The notes under the pieces: generated by a model | Database searches by the model: none | Told to the model about the DNA's origin: nothing | The model's input: only the letters and a program-made list of their open reading frames with translations | Source of the DNA: Acidobacteriota bacterium | Lineage (GTDB): Bacteria > Acidobacteriota > Blastocatellia > Pyrinomonadales > Pyrinomonadaceae | Assembly (NCBI GenBank): GCA_003223935.1 | Contig: QHXQ01000052.1 | Coordinates: 1-64,000, forward strand | Direction: 5' to 3' | DNA length: 64,000 nt | Shown here: in pieces, positions 26,010-35,089 of the stretch | Layout of the letters: the number at the start of each line of letters is the position of its first letter | Position numbering within the stretch: position 1 is the first letter of the stretch | Translations under genes and position numbers: made by a program

Positions 26010-27694
26010 GCAGCCCCGAAGCCGCTTGTTACAGCACCCCCGAAGAGGCGGGCCTGCACCTCGAACCTTTGTCCTTCGAGCGCATCCCGCATCAGACGCG
26101 CCTCTTCCTCGACTACCTGCGCGACCCCGTCCGGCTGCATCGCTTTTATCCGAACGCCGTCCGCTTTCATCACGAACTCGCCGCGCGCGCTCCCGAAGTC
26201 TTAGCCGCACACCAGACTGATCGCAACGCGCTCTGCGATACGCTCCAATCATTAAACGCTGAATGGGGCGCGAGTCGAGAGACGCTCGCCAACATCGAAC
26301 GTCTGCGCGCGGACGATTGCGTCGCCGTCGTCTCAGGGCAACAGATCGGCCTCTTCACAGGCCCGCTCTACACGATCTACAAAGCTCTGACGGCCGTCAA
26401 ACTCGCCAGTTGTTTGACGCAGCGTGGCACACAGGCCGTGCCTGTTTTTTGGCTCGCGACGGAAGATCATGATTGGCCCGAAGTGCAGACCGCCGAAGTG
26501 ATCGCCTGCGACGGCCGGCTCGCAGGCGTGAGTCTGCCCGCAGACTTGCACATAGACGGCGCGCCGGTCGGTCGCGTCATACTCGACGAGCGGATCAAAG
26601 ACACAGTGCAACGTCTGTTCGACGTGTTGCCGTCGAGCGAGTTCACCGACGAACTCGCGGCGCTCGTGCGCGACGCTTATGCGCCCGGTCGCACTTACGC
26701 CGCAGCCTTCGCGCGCTTGATGACCGCGCTCGTCAAGTCTTACGGTCTCATCCTGCTCGACCCGCTCGACGCGCGTCTCAAACAACTCGCCGCGCCGCTC
26801 TACTCGGAGGCCGCACGACGCGCGCCAGAGATCGCCGCCGCCATCGAAGCGCGCAGCCGCGAGCTTGAACAAGCCGGCTATCACGCGCAAGTTCACGCCA
26901 ACGCAGACGCCTTCCCGCTCTTCCTACATCTCGACGGCGCGCGCCACGCGCTCACGCGCACCGACGACGGCCGCTATCACGCGAAGGGCACGGGCAGCGA
27001 GACTGCGTACACGACCGAAGAACTCGCCGCTTGGGCCGTGCGCGCGCCTGAAGCGTTCAGTCCGAACGTGACCTTGCGCGCCGTCGTGCAAGATTATCTC
27101 TTGCCGACCATCGCTTACTTCGGCGGCTCGGCCGAAGTGGCTTACTTCGCACAGACCGCCGAAGCCTATCGCGTGCTCGCGCGCCCCGCCACGACGATCC
27201 TGCCCCGCGTCAGCATGACGATTGTCGAGCGCCGCACCGCGCGCACGCTCAAGCGTTACGGTCTCAAGCTGACGGACTTCTTCGCCGGCCTCGATCACGT
27301 CGAAGCGCGCGTCGTCGAAGAACACTTGGGTGCTGAGCAAGCGCGCGTCTTCGATCAGACTGAAGCTGCGATCAATCAAGCCCTCGCAAGCTTGCGCACC
27401 GAGCTACAACGCTTCGAGCCGACGCTCGCCGACGCGCTCACCAAAGGCGCACAGAAGATCGAGCATCAACTCGCGGGCCTGCGCACGCGCTTTCATCGCG
27501 CCCAACTCGCGCGCGACCGCGCTGCCCATCGCCAACTGGAGCGCGCCGACACCGCCCTCTACCCCGGCAAGACCTTGCAAGAGCGTCGGCTCAACATCAC
27601 TTCCTTGTTCGCGCGCCACGGCCGCTACTGCATGGACTGGATTTTCAACGCGATTGACCTCGGCTCGGTCGATCACCAGATCGTTTATTTATGA
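26006..27694 (+). CDS. bshC: Bacillithiol biosynthesis cysteine-adding enzyme BshC
   Basis: 562 residues, the family's normal length. BshC adds cysteine to glucosaminyl-malate, the last step of bacillithiol synthesis. Recognisable blocks: VVSGQQIGLFTGPLYTIYKAL, VFWLATEDHDWPEV, RVILDERI, LLPTIAYFGGSAEVAYFAQ and the C-terminal coiled region with YPGKTLQERRLN. GTG start at 26006 overlaps the stop of the aldolase gene by 4 nt. bshA and bshB are not in this window. Together with ypdA it indicates a bacillithiol-based thiol buffer. Confidence 0.95.
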   Translation: MSSPEAACYSTPEEAGLHLEPLSFERIPHQTRLFLDYLRDPVRLHRFYPNAVRFHHELAARAPEVLAAHQTDRNALCDTLQSLNAEWGASRETLANIERLRADDCVAVVSGQQIGLFTGPLYTIYKALTAVKLASCLTQRGTQAVPVFWLATEDHDWPEVQTAEVIACDGRLAGVSLPADLHIDGAPVGRVILDERIKDTVQRLFDVLPSSEFTDELAALVRDAYAPGRTYAAAFARLMTALVKSYGLILLDPLDARLKQLAAPLYSEAARRAPEIAAAIEARSRELEQAGYHAQVHANADAFPLFLHLDGARHALTRTDDGRYHAKGTGSETAYTTEELAAWAVRAPEAFSPNVTLRAVVQDYLLPTIAYFGGSAEVAYFAQTAEAYRVLARPATTILPRVSMTIVERRTARTLKRYGLKLTDFFAGLDHVEARVVEEHLGAEQARVFDQTEAAINQALASLRTELQRFEPTLADALTKGAQKIEHQLAGLRTRFHRAQLARDRAAHRQLERADTALYPGKTLQERRLNITSLFARHGRYCMDWIFNAIDLGSVDHQIVYL

Positions 27695-27750
27695 GCAATC
27701 AGCGATCAGCTAAAACAAAAACTGAAGTCGAAAGCTGATCGCTGACAGCA
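27694..27750. repeat. Heptamer-type hairpin between bshC and mutL
   Basis: AGCAATCAGCGATCAGCT faces AGCTGATCGCTGACAGC across an A-rich loop. Same unit type as the spacers at 0.2 and 62.1 kb. Confidence 0.7.
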
Positions 27751-27754
27751 AATC

Positions 27755-29785
27755 ATGTCAAAAATTCGCGTCCTCTCAGATCATCTCATCAATCAGATCG
27801 CCGCGGGCGAAGTGGTGGAGCGCCCCGCGTCGGTGGCGAAAGAATTGGTGGAGAATGCGATTGATGCGGGCGCGCGGCGCGTCGAGGTTGATGTCGAAGC
27901 GGGCGGGCGCAGACTCCTGCGCGTGGCGGACGACGGCGGCGGCATGACGCGCGACGACGCGCTCCTTGCGTTCGAGCGCCATGCGACTTCGAAGATCAGT
28001 CGCGCCGAAGATTTAATGTCCATTCGCACGCTCGGCTTTCGCGGCGAGGCGCTGGCTTCGATTGCCTCGGTCGCGCGCGTCGAGCTAATCACGCAGTTGG
28101 CCGATGAGACGGAAGGCACGCGCGTGCTGATCGAGGGCGGGCGCATGCGCGACGTGCAACCGGCCGCGCGCCCGCGCGGCACGACCGTCACCGTGCGCGA
28201 TCTCTTCTTCAACGTGCCTGCGCGCCGCAAATTCCTGCGCTCCGAAGCGACCGAGAGTTTTCATCTCATGAACCTCGTCACGCACTACGCGCTCGCGCAT
28301 CCAGAGATCGAGTTTGTCTTGACGAACAACGGGCGCGAGACCTTGCGCGCCGCGCCCGCCGTGGACTTGCGCGAACGCGCTTATCAAATCTTCGGCGCGG
28401 AGTTTCTCGACAGCCTGCTCACGGTTGATGGTGGCTTGATGAACGTCGCACGTGCGCGCGGCTTCATCTCCGCACCGCGCGAACGCCGCACGACGCGCGA
28501 TGCGCAATATCTCTTCGTCAACGGCCGCTTCGTGCGCGACCGCCTGATCAGTCGCGCGCTCGCCGAAGGCTATCGCACGGTGCTGCCGCACGGCGTCTAT
28601 CCGGCGGCGCTGCTCTTTTTAGATGTGCCGCTCGAAGAAGTGGACGTGAACGTCCATCCGGCGAAGACCGAAGTGCGTTTTCGGCGCGCCGCAGCCGTCG
28701 CCGACATCGTGCGCGAGAGCGTCCGCGCTGCGCTGGCCGGCGGCGGCTACGTGCGCCGCGAGCCGGACGACGTTGTGCTTGAAGCCGAGCACGCGTATGA
28801 GGGCGCAGACTTCATGCGTGCTGCGCGCGTTGAGACGACCGATACAATGAATGCACGCGCGCTGTCGAATGAGCCTGTGAGCGCCGAGAGCAGCGAGACG
28901 AGCGCGCGCGGATCGAATAATCATTCGCCTGACCGCACGCCGGTGCCGCAACAGGAAGCCATTGAGTTCGGCTTCAACGCGCCGAGTGATGAGTTCAACT
29001 TTGCGCGTGAACAAGCGGCGACGCAATTCGCCGCGCCTTCTGATGCAGCTTTGTCGGCGGTTGCGCGCCACGCCGAAGCAGCACCGCACGCGCAGAGCAC
29101 TAACGATCAATCTATTGCAGCCGACGCGAACGTACGCGGCGCATCGTCGCTGCCGCCGCTCAATTCGATTGCCGGGGCGCTGCGCGCTGTGCCAATCGCG
29201 GAGGCTTCGCACAACATCCGCCCGCTCTATCAACTCGAAGAGAGTTACATCGTCGCCACAGACGAAGAAGGTTTGTTGCTGATTGATCAGCACGCGGCGC
29301 ACGAGCGCATCCTGTTCGACAAGTACCGCGCGCTCGAAGTTGAGCGCCGCGCAGACGCGCAGCAGTTGCTCGTGCCCGAAACGTTCGACCTGACGCCCGC
29401 GCAAGCCGCCGCCTTCGATGCGGTCGTCGCCGACCTCGAAGCTTACGGCTTCAGTCTCATGCGCCTGTCCGGGCGCACGGTTGCGATCAAGGCCGTGCCG
29501 GCCGATCTGCCCGCGTCTGAGGCGCGCAACCTGTTTGTCGAAGTGCTCGACGCGGTGGACAACGAACGACGCGGGCGCACGCGCGCGACCTTGCGCGAGC
29601 GCGTCGCCGCCGCGCTCGCCTGTCGCGCCGCGATCAAGGTCAACACACCGCTCGCGCCCGAAAAGATGCGCTGGCTGATTGATCGTCTGCTCGTCACCTC
29701 TTCGCCGACCACTTGCCCGCACGGTCGTCCCGCGATCCTGCGCTTAACCACGCGCGACATCGAACGTGGCTTTCACCGGCCGTAA
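27755..29785 (+). CDS. mutL: DNA mismatch repair protein MutL
   Basis: 676-residue mismatch-repair ATPase that links MutS recognition to strand incision. N-terminal GHKL motifs are complete: ELVENAIDAGA, VADDGGGM, LGFRGEALASIASV and GTTVTVRDLFFNVPARRKFL. A variable linker spans about 340-480. The C-terminal domain has the endonuclease-type motif DQHAAHERILFD (the final Glu of DQHAx2Ex4E is Asp here), an A-C-R segment and SSPTTCPHGRP, so it is probably an endonuclease MutL as in bacteria lacking MutH. ATG at 27755. Confidence 0.96.
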   Translation: MSKIRVLSDHLINQIAAGEVVERPASVAKELVENAIDAGARRVEVDVEAGGRRLLRVADDGGGMTRDDALLAFERHATSKISRAEDLMSIRTLGFRGEALASIASVARVELITQLADETEGTRVLIEGGRMRDVQPAARPRGTTVTVRDLFFNVPARRKFLRSEATESFHLMNLVTHYALAHPEIEFVLTNNGRETLRAAPAVDLRERAYQIFGAEFLDSLLTVDGGLMNVARARGFISAPRERRTTRDAQYLFVNGRFVRDRLISRALAEGYRTVLPHGVYPAALLFLDVPLEEVDVNVHPAKTEVRFRRAAAVADIVRESVRAALAGGGYVRREPDDVVLEAEHAYEGADFMRAARVETTDTMNARALSNEPVSAESSETSARGSNNHSPDRTPVPQQEAIEFGFNAPSDEFNFAREQAATQFAAPSDAALSAVARHAEAAPHAQSTNDQSIAADANVRGASSLPPLNSIAGALRAVPIAEASHNIRPLYQLEESYIVATDEEGLLLIDQHAAHERILFDKYRALEVERRADAQQLLVPETFDLTPAQAAAFDAVVADLEAYGFSLMRLSGRTVAIKAVPADLPASEARNLFVEVLDAVDNERRGRTRATLRERVAAALACRAAIKVNTPLAPEKMRWLIDRLLVTSSPTTCPHGRPAILRLTTRDIERGFHRP

Positions 29786-29873
29786 AAAAAGAGGTTAGAG
29801 GCTAGAGGTTAGAGGTCAGTGATTGACTCTTACTAACCTCTAACCTCTGACCTCTAACCTCTGCTTTTTACAA
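29784..29873. terminator. Bidirectional heptamer-hairpin terminator between mutL and the HAD gene
   Basis: GAGGTTA/GAGGCTA/GAGGTCA units (from 29791) pair with TAACCTC/TGACCTC units (to 29862). The plus strand continues CTTTTTA and the minus strand continues with seven T, so both convergent genes get a stem followed by a T-run. The clearest case of these spacers acting as terminators. Confidence 0.8.
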
Positions 29874-30587
29874 TCTTGCGAGGGTGCGCAGCACCGCGTC
29901 TGTGTCGGTGAGATCGGAGAGCAGTGCGTCGGGCTTGTGCGCGCGCAACTCCGGCGCGGTGTAGGTGCGGCCCGTAGCGATGGCGATGGCGCGCGCGCCG
30001 AAGTGGCGCGCGCAGGCTATGTCGTTGGGCGTGTCGCCGATGACGATGAACTGCGCGGGCGCAAGTTCCAAATTAAGATGACGATTGATGCGTGCGGCGG
30101 CGAGCGCGGGCAACTCGCGCCGGTCGTGCGAGTCGTCGCCGTATGCGCCGGGCAGTTGGAAGAAGCCTGCGAGACCCGTGAGGCGCAACTTCAAATAGGC
30201 GGCCGCTTCGACGTTGCCGGTCAGCAGTGCCGAACGATAGCGCGGCTCTGCCGCAACAGCAGTCAATGTCGCGTGCGCGCCCGCAAGCGGCACGTACAAC
30301 GCTTCGACGCTCGTGACGCGCTCCAACTCCGCAACGTAATGCGTGCGCAAATCGTCGAGGCGCGCGCGAATCTGCTCGTGCGTGAAGCCCTCGTCGCGCA
30401 AAGCTTCAGCGACGATCTGCAAGTCGGTCATGCCTGAGACGGTCAACTCAGTCAAACGCCCGCACGTGCCGAACACGCGCTCCAAAGCCGGCCGCGTATA
30501 GTCGAGAAACGCGCCCCGCCGCACCGTCCGCACGAGCGTCCCGTCCACATCCCACAACAAGACGCGCAGATCATGAAATTGATTCAT
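29868..30587 (-). CDS. HAD-superfamily phosphatase (Gph-like)
   Basis: 239 residues. Motif I is LLWDVDGTLVRT (Asp nucleophile), motif II is SALLTGN, and motifs III/IV are around FIVIGDTPNDIACA. A helical cap lies between about 25 and 95. Related to phosphoglycolate phosphatases and pyrophosphatase-like HAD enzymes; the substrate is not known. ATG at 30585-30587. Convergent with mutL. Confidence 0.88.
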   Translation of the reverse strand: MNQFHDLRVLLWDVDGTLVRTVRRGAFLDYTRPALERVFGTCGRLTELTVSGMTDLQIVAEALRDEGFTHEQIRARLDDLRTHYVAELERVTSVEALYVPLAGAHATLTAVAAEPRYRSALLTGNVEAAAYLKLRLTGLAGFFQLPGAYGDDSHDRRELPALAAARINRHLNLELAPAQFIVIGDTPNDIACARHFGARAIAIATGRTYTAPELRAHKPDALLSDLTDTDAVLRTLARL

Positions 30588-30595
30588 TTGTTTAT

Positions 30596-30645
30596 CTGTT
30601 CATTGACTCAATGAAACAATGAATCAATGAATCAATGAAACAATC
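30596..30645. repeat. Heptamer/octamer AATGAATC-type spacer
   Basis: Repeated TCAATGAA/AATGAATC units forming short self-complementary stems, between the biotin-carrier stop and the HAD start. Same unit type as the perfect palindrome at 60969-61011. Confidence 0.6.
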
Positions 30646-30648
30646 TTT

Positions 30649-31155
30649 CTATTCAACGACGACCAGCACGTCGCCTGCGTTGACGGTCGCGCCCGCCGTG
30701 GCGTGTAGTTCGACGACCGTGCCCGACTTTGGCGACTTCATCTCGTTCTGCATCTTCATCGCCTCAACCACGAGCAGCGCGTCGCCCGCTTCGACCTGCG
30801 CGCCCTCTGTGACGATGACGCGCACGACCTTGCCGGGCATCGCCGCCAAAACCTGTGCCCGACCGGCCGCCTGTGCGCCCGCTGCTGCCGTGTGGCGCAG
30901 ACGCTTTGGATCGCTTAAAGCGATCTGAAAAACCTGTGACCCGATCTGCACCTCTGTCGTATCGCTCGTCGCCTGCGCATGGCCGACGCGACATTCATAG
31001 ACGCGCCCGCCCGCTTGCAACAGATAGATGCCCGGCTCAATCGCGCGCGCTTCGATCTCATAGCGCCGGTCGTCAACAGTTGCGACAACGCGCACGCCGT
31101 CGCGCTCTAACTCAAGCGCGTGCTCTGTGCCTGCAAGTTCGGCTGTCAGTTTCAT
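30649..31155 (-). CDS. Biotin/lipoyl attachment subunit of an acyl-CoA or 2-oxoacid carboxylase
   Basis: 168 residues. The C-terminal 75 residues are a biotinyl domain (VLAAMPGKVVRVIVTEGAQV, EAMKMQNEM with Lys134 as biotinylation site, then GDVLVVVE). The first 90 residues match the linker region of propionyl-CoA-carboxylase-type alpha chains. ATG at 31153-31155, 7 nt after the biotin carboxylase stop; the longer upstream frame only overlaps that gene. It works as carrier between the carboxylase next door and an unseen carboxyltransferase. Confidence 0.9.
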   Translation of the reverse strand: MKLTAELAGTEHALELERDGVRVVATVDDRRYEIEARAIEPGIYLLQAGGRVYECRVGHAQATSDTTEVQIGSQVFQIALSDPKRLRHTAAAGAQAAGRAQVLAAMPGKVVRVIVTEGAQVEAGDALLVVEAMKMQNEMKSPKSGTVVELHATAGATVNAGDVLVVVE

Positions 31156-31162
31156 GCTCAAC

Positions 31163-32692
31163 TTAAAACAGATCGCGCCCACGCTGCTGTGCGATGCGCC
31201 CGGCGGTGCGCCAATGACTGACGGGCTGTTGTTGCGCACGTGCGCCGTCAGTCGTCTGCGCTTGCGTCTGCTGCGCCAGCGCGGCGGCGATGATGGCCAT
31301 GTCGCGCGCGGTTGGATCAATCGCTTCGCTTGTCGGCCGCGCCGCACGGCGCTCATTGAAGCGGGCGATGAAGCCTGTGTCGAGCCGTGCGGCGATAAAC
31401 TCTTCATCGCGGACGATGGCGCGGAAGAATGAGAGCGTCGTCTTGATGCCGCCGACCGTGTACTCGTCGAGCGCGCGCCGCAAACGATCAATCGCTTCGG
31501 CACGTGTGCGCCCCCAGACAGCGAGCTTAGAGATCAAAGGGTCGTAGTAGATCGAAACTTCTGCGCCCGCATAGACGCCGCCATCATCGCGCACCGCCGG
31601 CCCCTGCGGCAGACGCAACGTCGTGATGCGACCGGGCGACGGCATGAAGTTGTCGTCCGGGTCTTCGGCATAGACGCGACATTCGATGGCGTGCCCGCGC
31701 CACGCTATGTCGGCTTGCGTGAACGAAAGCGGCGCGCCCGCCGCGACCGTGATCTGCTCGCGCACGAGGTCAATGCCTGTGACCAACTCGGTCACAGGAT
31801 GCTCGACCTGCAAGCGCGTGTTCATCTCAAGGAAATAAAATTCGCGCGTCACGTCCGAGACTAAAAACTCGACCGTGCCTGCGCCGACGTAATCGGCCGC
31901 ACGCGCGACACGGATCGCCGCCGTGCCCATCTGCGCGCACAAGTCCGCGTCACCTATCGGTGAAGGGCACTCTTCGATCACCTTCTGATGCCGGCGTTGA
32001 ATCGAACATTCGCGTTCGCCGAGATGAACATAATTGCCGTGCGTGTCGGCGAAGATTTGAATCTCGATGTGGCGCGGGCGCTCGACGGCCTTTTCGAGAT
32101 AGACGGACGAGTCGCTGAAGGCAGCCGCCGCTTCCGATTGCGCGGTCGCAAAAGCAGCAGCTATCTCAGTTTCACTTGCGACCAGTCGCATGCCTTTGCC
32201 GCCGCCGCCCGCCGCCGCCTTGAGCATCACGGGATAGCCCAACGCTGCGGCCGACGCGCGCGCTTCATCAAGCGATGGCAACGGCTCAGTCGTGCCCGGC
32301 ACGACGGGCGCGCCTGCTGCGAGTGCCGCGCGGCGCGCGTTCGTCTTCGATCCCATCAACTCCATCGCGTCGGGCGGTGGGCCGATAAACGTCAAGCCCG
32401 CCGCGGCGACTGCGCGCGCGAACTTCGCGTTCTCAGCGAGAAAACCGTAACCGGGATGCACGGCTTCCGCGCCGCTCTGCTTGGCTGCTGCAATGATGCG
32501 GTCAATGCGCAGATAACTTTCGACCGACGGCGCAGGGCCGAGCAAGTAAGCTTCGTCGGCCAGTCGCACGTGCAAGGCCGCCGCGTCCGCCGCGGAATAG
32601 ACCGCGACCGGCGCAACGTGCAACTCACGACACGCGCGTATGATCCGCACCGCGATCTCGCCGCGATTTGCGATCAGGATTTTGCGAAACAT
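31163..32692 (-). CDS. Biotin carboxylase subunit
   Basis: 509-residue ATP-grasp enzyme carboxylating biotin. It starts FRKILIANRGEIAVRIIRAC, with the glycine loop KAAAGGGGKGMR and the active-site EMNTRLQVEHPVTE. The separate carrier with the EAMKMQNEM signature and the MCM gene at 57 kb favour propionyl- or methylcrotonyl-type carboxylase over fatty-acid AccC, but this is inference. ATG at 32690-32692. Co-transcribed with the biotinyl subunit. Confidence 0.92.
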   Translation of the reverse strand: MFRKILIANRGEIAVRIIRACRELHVAPVAVYSAADAAALHVRLADEAYLLGPAPSVESYLRIDRIIAAAKQSGAEAVHPGYGFLAENAKFARAVAAAGLTFIGPPPDAMELMGSKTNARRAALAAGAPVVPGTTEPLPSLDEARASAAALGYPVMLKAAAGGGGKGMRLVASETEIAAAFATAQSEAAAAFSDSSVYLEKAVERPRHIEIQIFADTHGNYVHLGERECSIQRRHQKVIEECPSPIGDADLCAQMGTAAIRVARAADYVGAGTVEFLVSDVTREFYFLEMNTRLQVEHPVTELVTGIDLVREQITVAAGAPLSFTQADIAWRGHAIECRVYAEDPDDNFMPSPGRITTLRLPQGPAVRDDGGVYAGAEVSIYYDPLISKLAVWGRTRAEAIDRLRRALDEYTVGGIKTTLSFFRAIVRDEEFIAARLDTGFIARFNERRAARPTSEAIDPTARDMAIIAAALAQQTQAQTTDGARAQQQPVSHWRTAGRIAQQRGRDLF

Positions 32693-32698
32693 AAAAGG

Positions 32699-32784
32699 CA
32701 GAGGTCAGAGGTTAGAGGTCAGAGGTTAGAAAAGTCAAACACCAACTTCAAAGTCCAATGTCCCAAGTCCAACGTCCAAAGTCG
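32699..32784. repeat. Heptamer tandem spacer without a full inverted arm
   Basis: Four GAGGTCA/GAGGTTA units followed by units such as AAGTCCAA and ACGTCCAA. Unlike most others here, it shows no opposing arm. Confidence 0.55.
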
Positions 32785-32842
32785 GTGACGTGTCGCTGGC
32801 CATCTTAATGCCGCATCATGGGGCATTAGACTTATCCGATCT

Positions 32843-33133
32843 CTAAACCACGACTGAGTTTGCCGGCTGGCGTGGATCGAAGCGGATGGTGATGGGTGCG
32901 CCGGCCACGTAGTCGGCGGCGTGTGTGCGTTGGGCTTCGTCGAGGGTTTGTGAGGATTCGTATTCGACGCCGTTGATTTCGTAGGCGTAGAAGACGTGCG
33001 TGATATGCCCTTGCTCGTCTGTGGCGATGTCGAAGATCGTGCCTTCGGCGATGCGGCCCGTGCGGAGCAGACGGGCGCGCCGTGCGGCCTCTGTGTTGTC
33101 TTGCTTGCGGCGGAAAAGTCTTAACAGACTCAT
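32843..33133 (-). CDS. Small DUF3592-like protein
   Basis: 96 residues. Basic N-terminus, then a beta-rich part: GTIFDIATDEQGHITHVFYAYEINGVEYES and GAPITIRFDPRQPANSVV. The pattern resembles the extracytoplasmic half of DUF3592 proteins, but no membrane helix is present. ATG at 33131-33133, 18 nt after the preceding gene's stop, so likely in one transcript. Confidence 0.7.
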   Translation of the reverse strand: MSLLRLFRRKQDNTEAARRARLLRTGRIAEGTIFDIATDEQGHITHVFYAYEINGVEYESSQTLDEAQRTHAADYVAGAPITIRFDPRQPANSVVV

Positions 33134-33151
33134 GACCGTGCACGCCGAAAC

Positions 33152-34069
33152 TCAAGGCGTGTTGTTGCTCTGACTGTTGTGCGAGTTGCCTGCGGCGACC
33201 GGCGGCGTGGGCACGATCCGGCCGTCGCGCAGTGTGATGTCGTCGGCCGTGCCGAGTTTTTTGTCCTCACCCGGCAGGACGAGCGTGTAGCTTGTAAACG
33301 ACAGTCCTTCATCCGGCGCGTCGTCTGTGTGCAAAGCGGCGTTGCGCAGCCGCACAACCGCGCCGCGCCGCGCGCGCGCTTTCGTGACCGACGTGGGCAA
33401 TGACGCGATGTCGGATACAGGCTCGTACTTGAGCGCGCCACCCTTGAGTTGGCTGGCGACTCTGGTGACCGCGCCATCTGGATCAGGCAGTTTCGAGAGA
33501 TCATCCGCGCCCATCGGGTACGTGCCATAACGAATCTGATACGCGAGCAGCACGCGGCTGAACTCGTAAGCTTCGGCTTGCCGCGCGGCGTCGGCGGCGA
33601 GCGCGCGTTGGTGCAGCCGCGCGGGCACGGTCACGCCGATCAGGGCGACGATGAGGAGCGCGACGAAAGCGGACATGCCGAACCCTGCACGTGCCAGCCG
33701 CAAGCCCGCGAAGCGCGCAGGCTCACGGCGCAAGGCTTTGAGGACGCGCATAGATGGCCAGAGCGCGACGAGCGCGAGCGGCAGCGCCAACAGTTTCAGA
33801 CGCCACGCGGCCGTCTCGCCTGAAGCGACGACGTTCCAGAAGGCGAGTGAAAAGGGTTGACGTTCGATGAGCGCGGCGATTGTGCCGACGAGGAAGATGA
33901 TGACGAGCAGCGCGCCCCACGCGCCGCATGCGAGCGCGAGGCCATAACCGGGCAACTCTTGTTCGGGCCGCACGAGCGGCGGCCCGACTGCACGCGCGCC
34001 ACACGCGCTGCAAGCCACCAGCGTCTGTTCGCCGGACAGTTTCGCACCGCAACAGGGGCAGATAGTCAA
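33152..34069 (-). CDS. Membrane protein with N-terminal zinc ribbon
   Basis: About 305 residues. Two Cys pairs (ICPCCGAK and VACSACGA) form a zinc ribbon, followed by three or so membrane helices (GALLVIIFLVGTIAAL, LALPLALVALWP, MSAFVALLIVALIGVTV). A soluble C-terminal domain (RVLLAYQIRYGTYPMGADDL) looks like a pilin/GspG-type globular part. Start chosen as TTG at 34067-34069 with GAGG 10 nt upstream; a GTG at 34123 is the alternative. Function unknown. Confidence 0.7.
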   Translation of the reverse strand: MTICPCCGAKLSGEQTLVACSACGARAVGPPLVRPEQELPGYGLALACGAWGALLVIIFLVGTIAALIERQPFSLAFWNVVASGETAAWRLKLLALPLALVALWPSMRVLKALRREPARFAGLRLARAGFGMSAFVALLIVALIGVTVPARLHQRALAADAARQAEAYEFSRVLLAYQIRYGTYPMGADDLSKLPDPDGAVTRVASQLKGGALKYEPVSDIASLPTSVTKARARRGAVVRLRNAALHTDDAPDEGLSFTSYTLVLPGEDKKLGTADDITLRDGRIVPTPPVAAGNSHNSQSNNTP

Positions 34070-34139
34070 AGTAGTTATTACCTCGCTGCTTGAATAACGT
34101 CGCGCGCCGCACGCGCGTTTCACTGTTAATTAAAACTCT

Positions 34140-34901
34140 TCAGTGCGTCGGCGTCGCGCCGCTCACAACGTTCGGTGCGTTACGCCGGTCGCTCTCGCCC
34201 GCGTCCGCCTTCTGCGCGCCTTGGCGCGCGGCGGCGGCGCGTGCGGCCCGAGCGGCTTGCGCCGCTTTGAGCTGCGCCGCGTCCGTGCGCCAGACTTCGC
34301 GCCACGTGTGATACATGCGATGCGCGAACGTCCAATAAGAGCCGACCGCGAGAATCCAGAGGACTGCGGGCATGCGGTTGGCGAAAAAGTTCTGCGAGCC
34401 GGGATGCGTCGAAAGCCCACCGATGATCAAGAGCACGACGCGCTCAGGCCGGCGCAAGAAACCAACGTCGCATTTGGGGATCAAACTCTCGGCCCGCGCG
34501 CTCGCATAACTCACCATCACCGATCCCATCATCGCCGCACCCGCGAGAAAGACATTCAAGGTCGAATGGAACCCTGTGTCGCGCGCGTAGAAGACCATGA
34601 GGCCCACGAAGACGACCATGTCGGAGAGGCGGTCGAGCGACGAATCGAGAAAGCCGCCGAAGCGCGTGACGCGGCCCGAAAGACGCGCCACCTGTCCGTC
34701 GAGCATGTCGAACAGGTTGGCGACAATGAGCACGATGCCGGCGGCGAAGAAATAGCCGAGACCGAACAAAAGGCCCGACAAGACGTTGATCGCGACGCCG
34801 ATGACGGTGAGCGCGTTCGGATTGATCCCGCCGTGCGCCAGCCAGCGCACCATCGCGTTAATAATGCGTTGCGCGCCGCGCCCGATACTCGCCCCAAACA
34901 A
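34140..34901 (-). CDS. CDP-alcohol phosphatidyltransferase
   Basis: 253-residue integral membrane enzyme joining CDP-diacylglycerol to an alcohol. The family motif is complete: DMLDGQVARLSGRVTRFGG then FLDSSLDRLSD. About six membrane helices. The product is unclear (PgsA-, inositol-phosphate- or archaetidyl-type). The C-terminal 45 residues are a charged Ala/Arg tail. TTG start at 34899-34901 with GAAAGG upstream. Followed by the zinc-ribbon membrane protein. Confidence 0.88.
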   Translation of the reverse strand: MFGASIGRGAQRIINAMVRWLAHGGINPNALTVIGVAINVLSGLLFGLGYFFAAGIVLIVANLFDMLDGQVARLSGRVTRFGGFLDSSLDRLSDMVVFVGLMVFYARDTGFHSTLNVFLAGAAMMGSVMVSYASARAESLIPKCDVGFLRRPERVVLLIIGGLSTHPGSQNFFANRMPAVLWILAVGSYWTFAHRMYHTWREVWRTDAAQLKAAQAARAARAAAARQGAQKADAGESDRRNAPNVVSGATPTH

Positions 34902-35089
34902 TTTTGCTTAAGCCTTTCTTCCGGTACAGAAACGACGGGTCGGAAGCAGATTCAGACCCGCCACGTTGACAGAGCATGATAGGGACGCCGCAGACGGGTG
35001 TCAAGAAAAGCTCAAGCCGCCGACTTGGCCCGACTCTTCTGCTTGCGCTACCCTCTGGCCGTGATTCTTCTCAAGCGAGGCGCTGACTA

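Noticed and set aside
28619-29722. 367-codon frame antisense to mutL
   Set aside because: Shadow frame; mutL is certain on the other strand.
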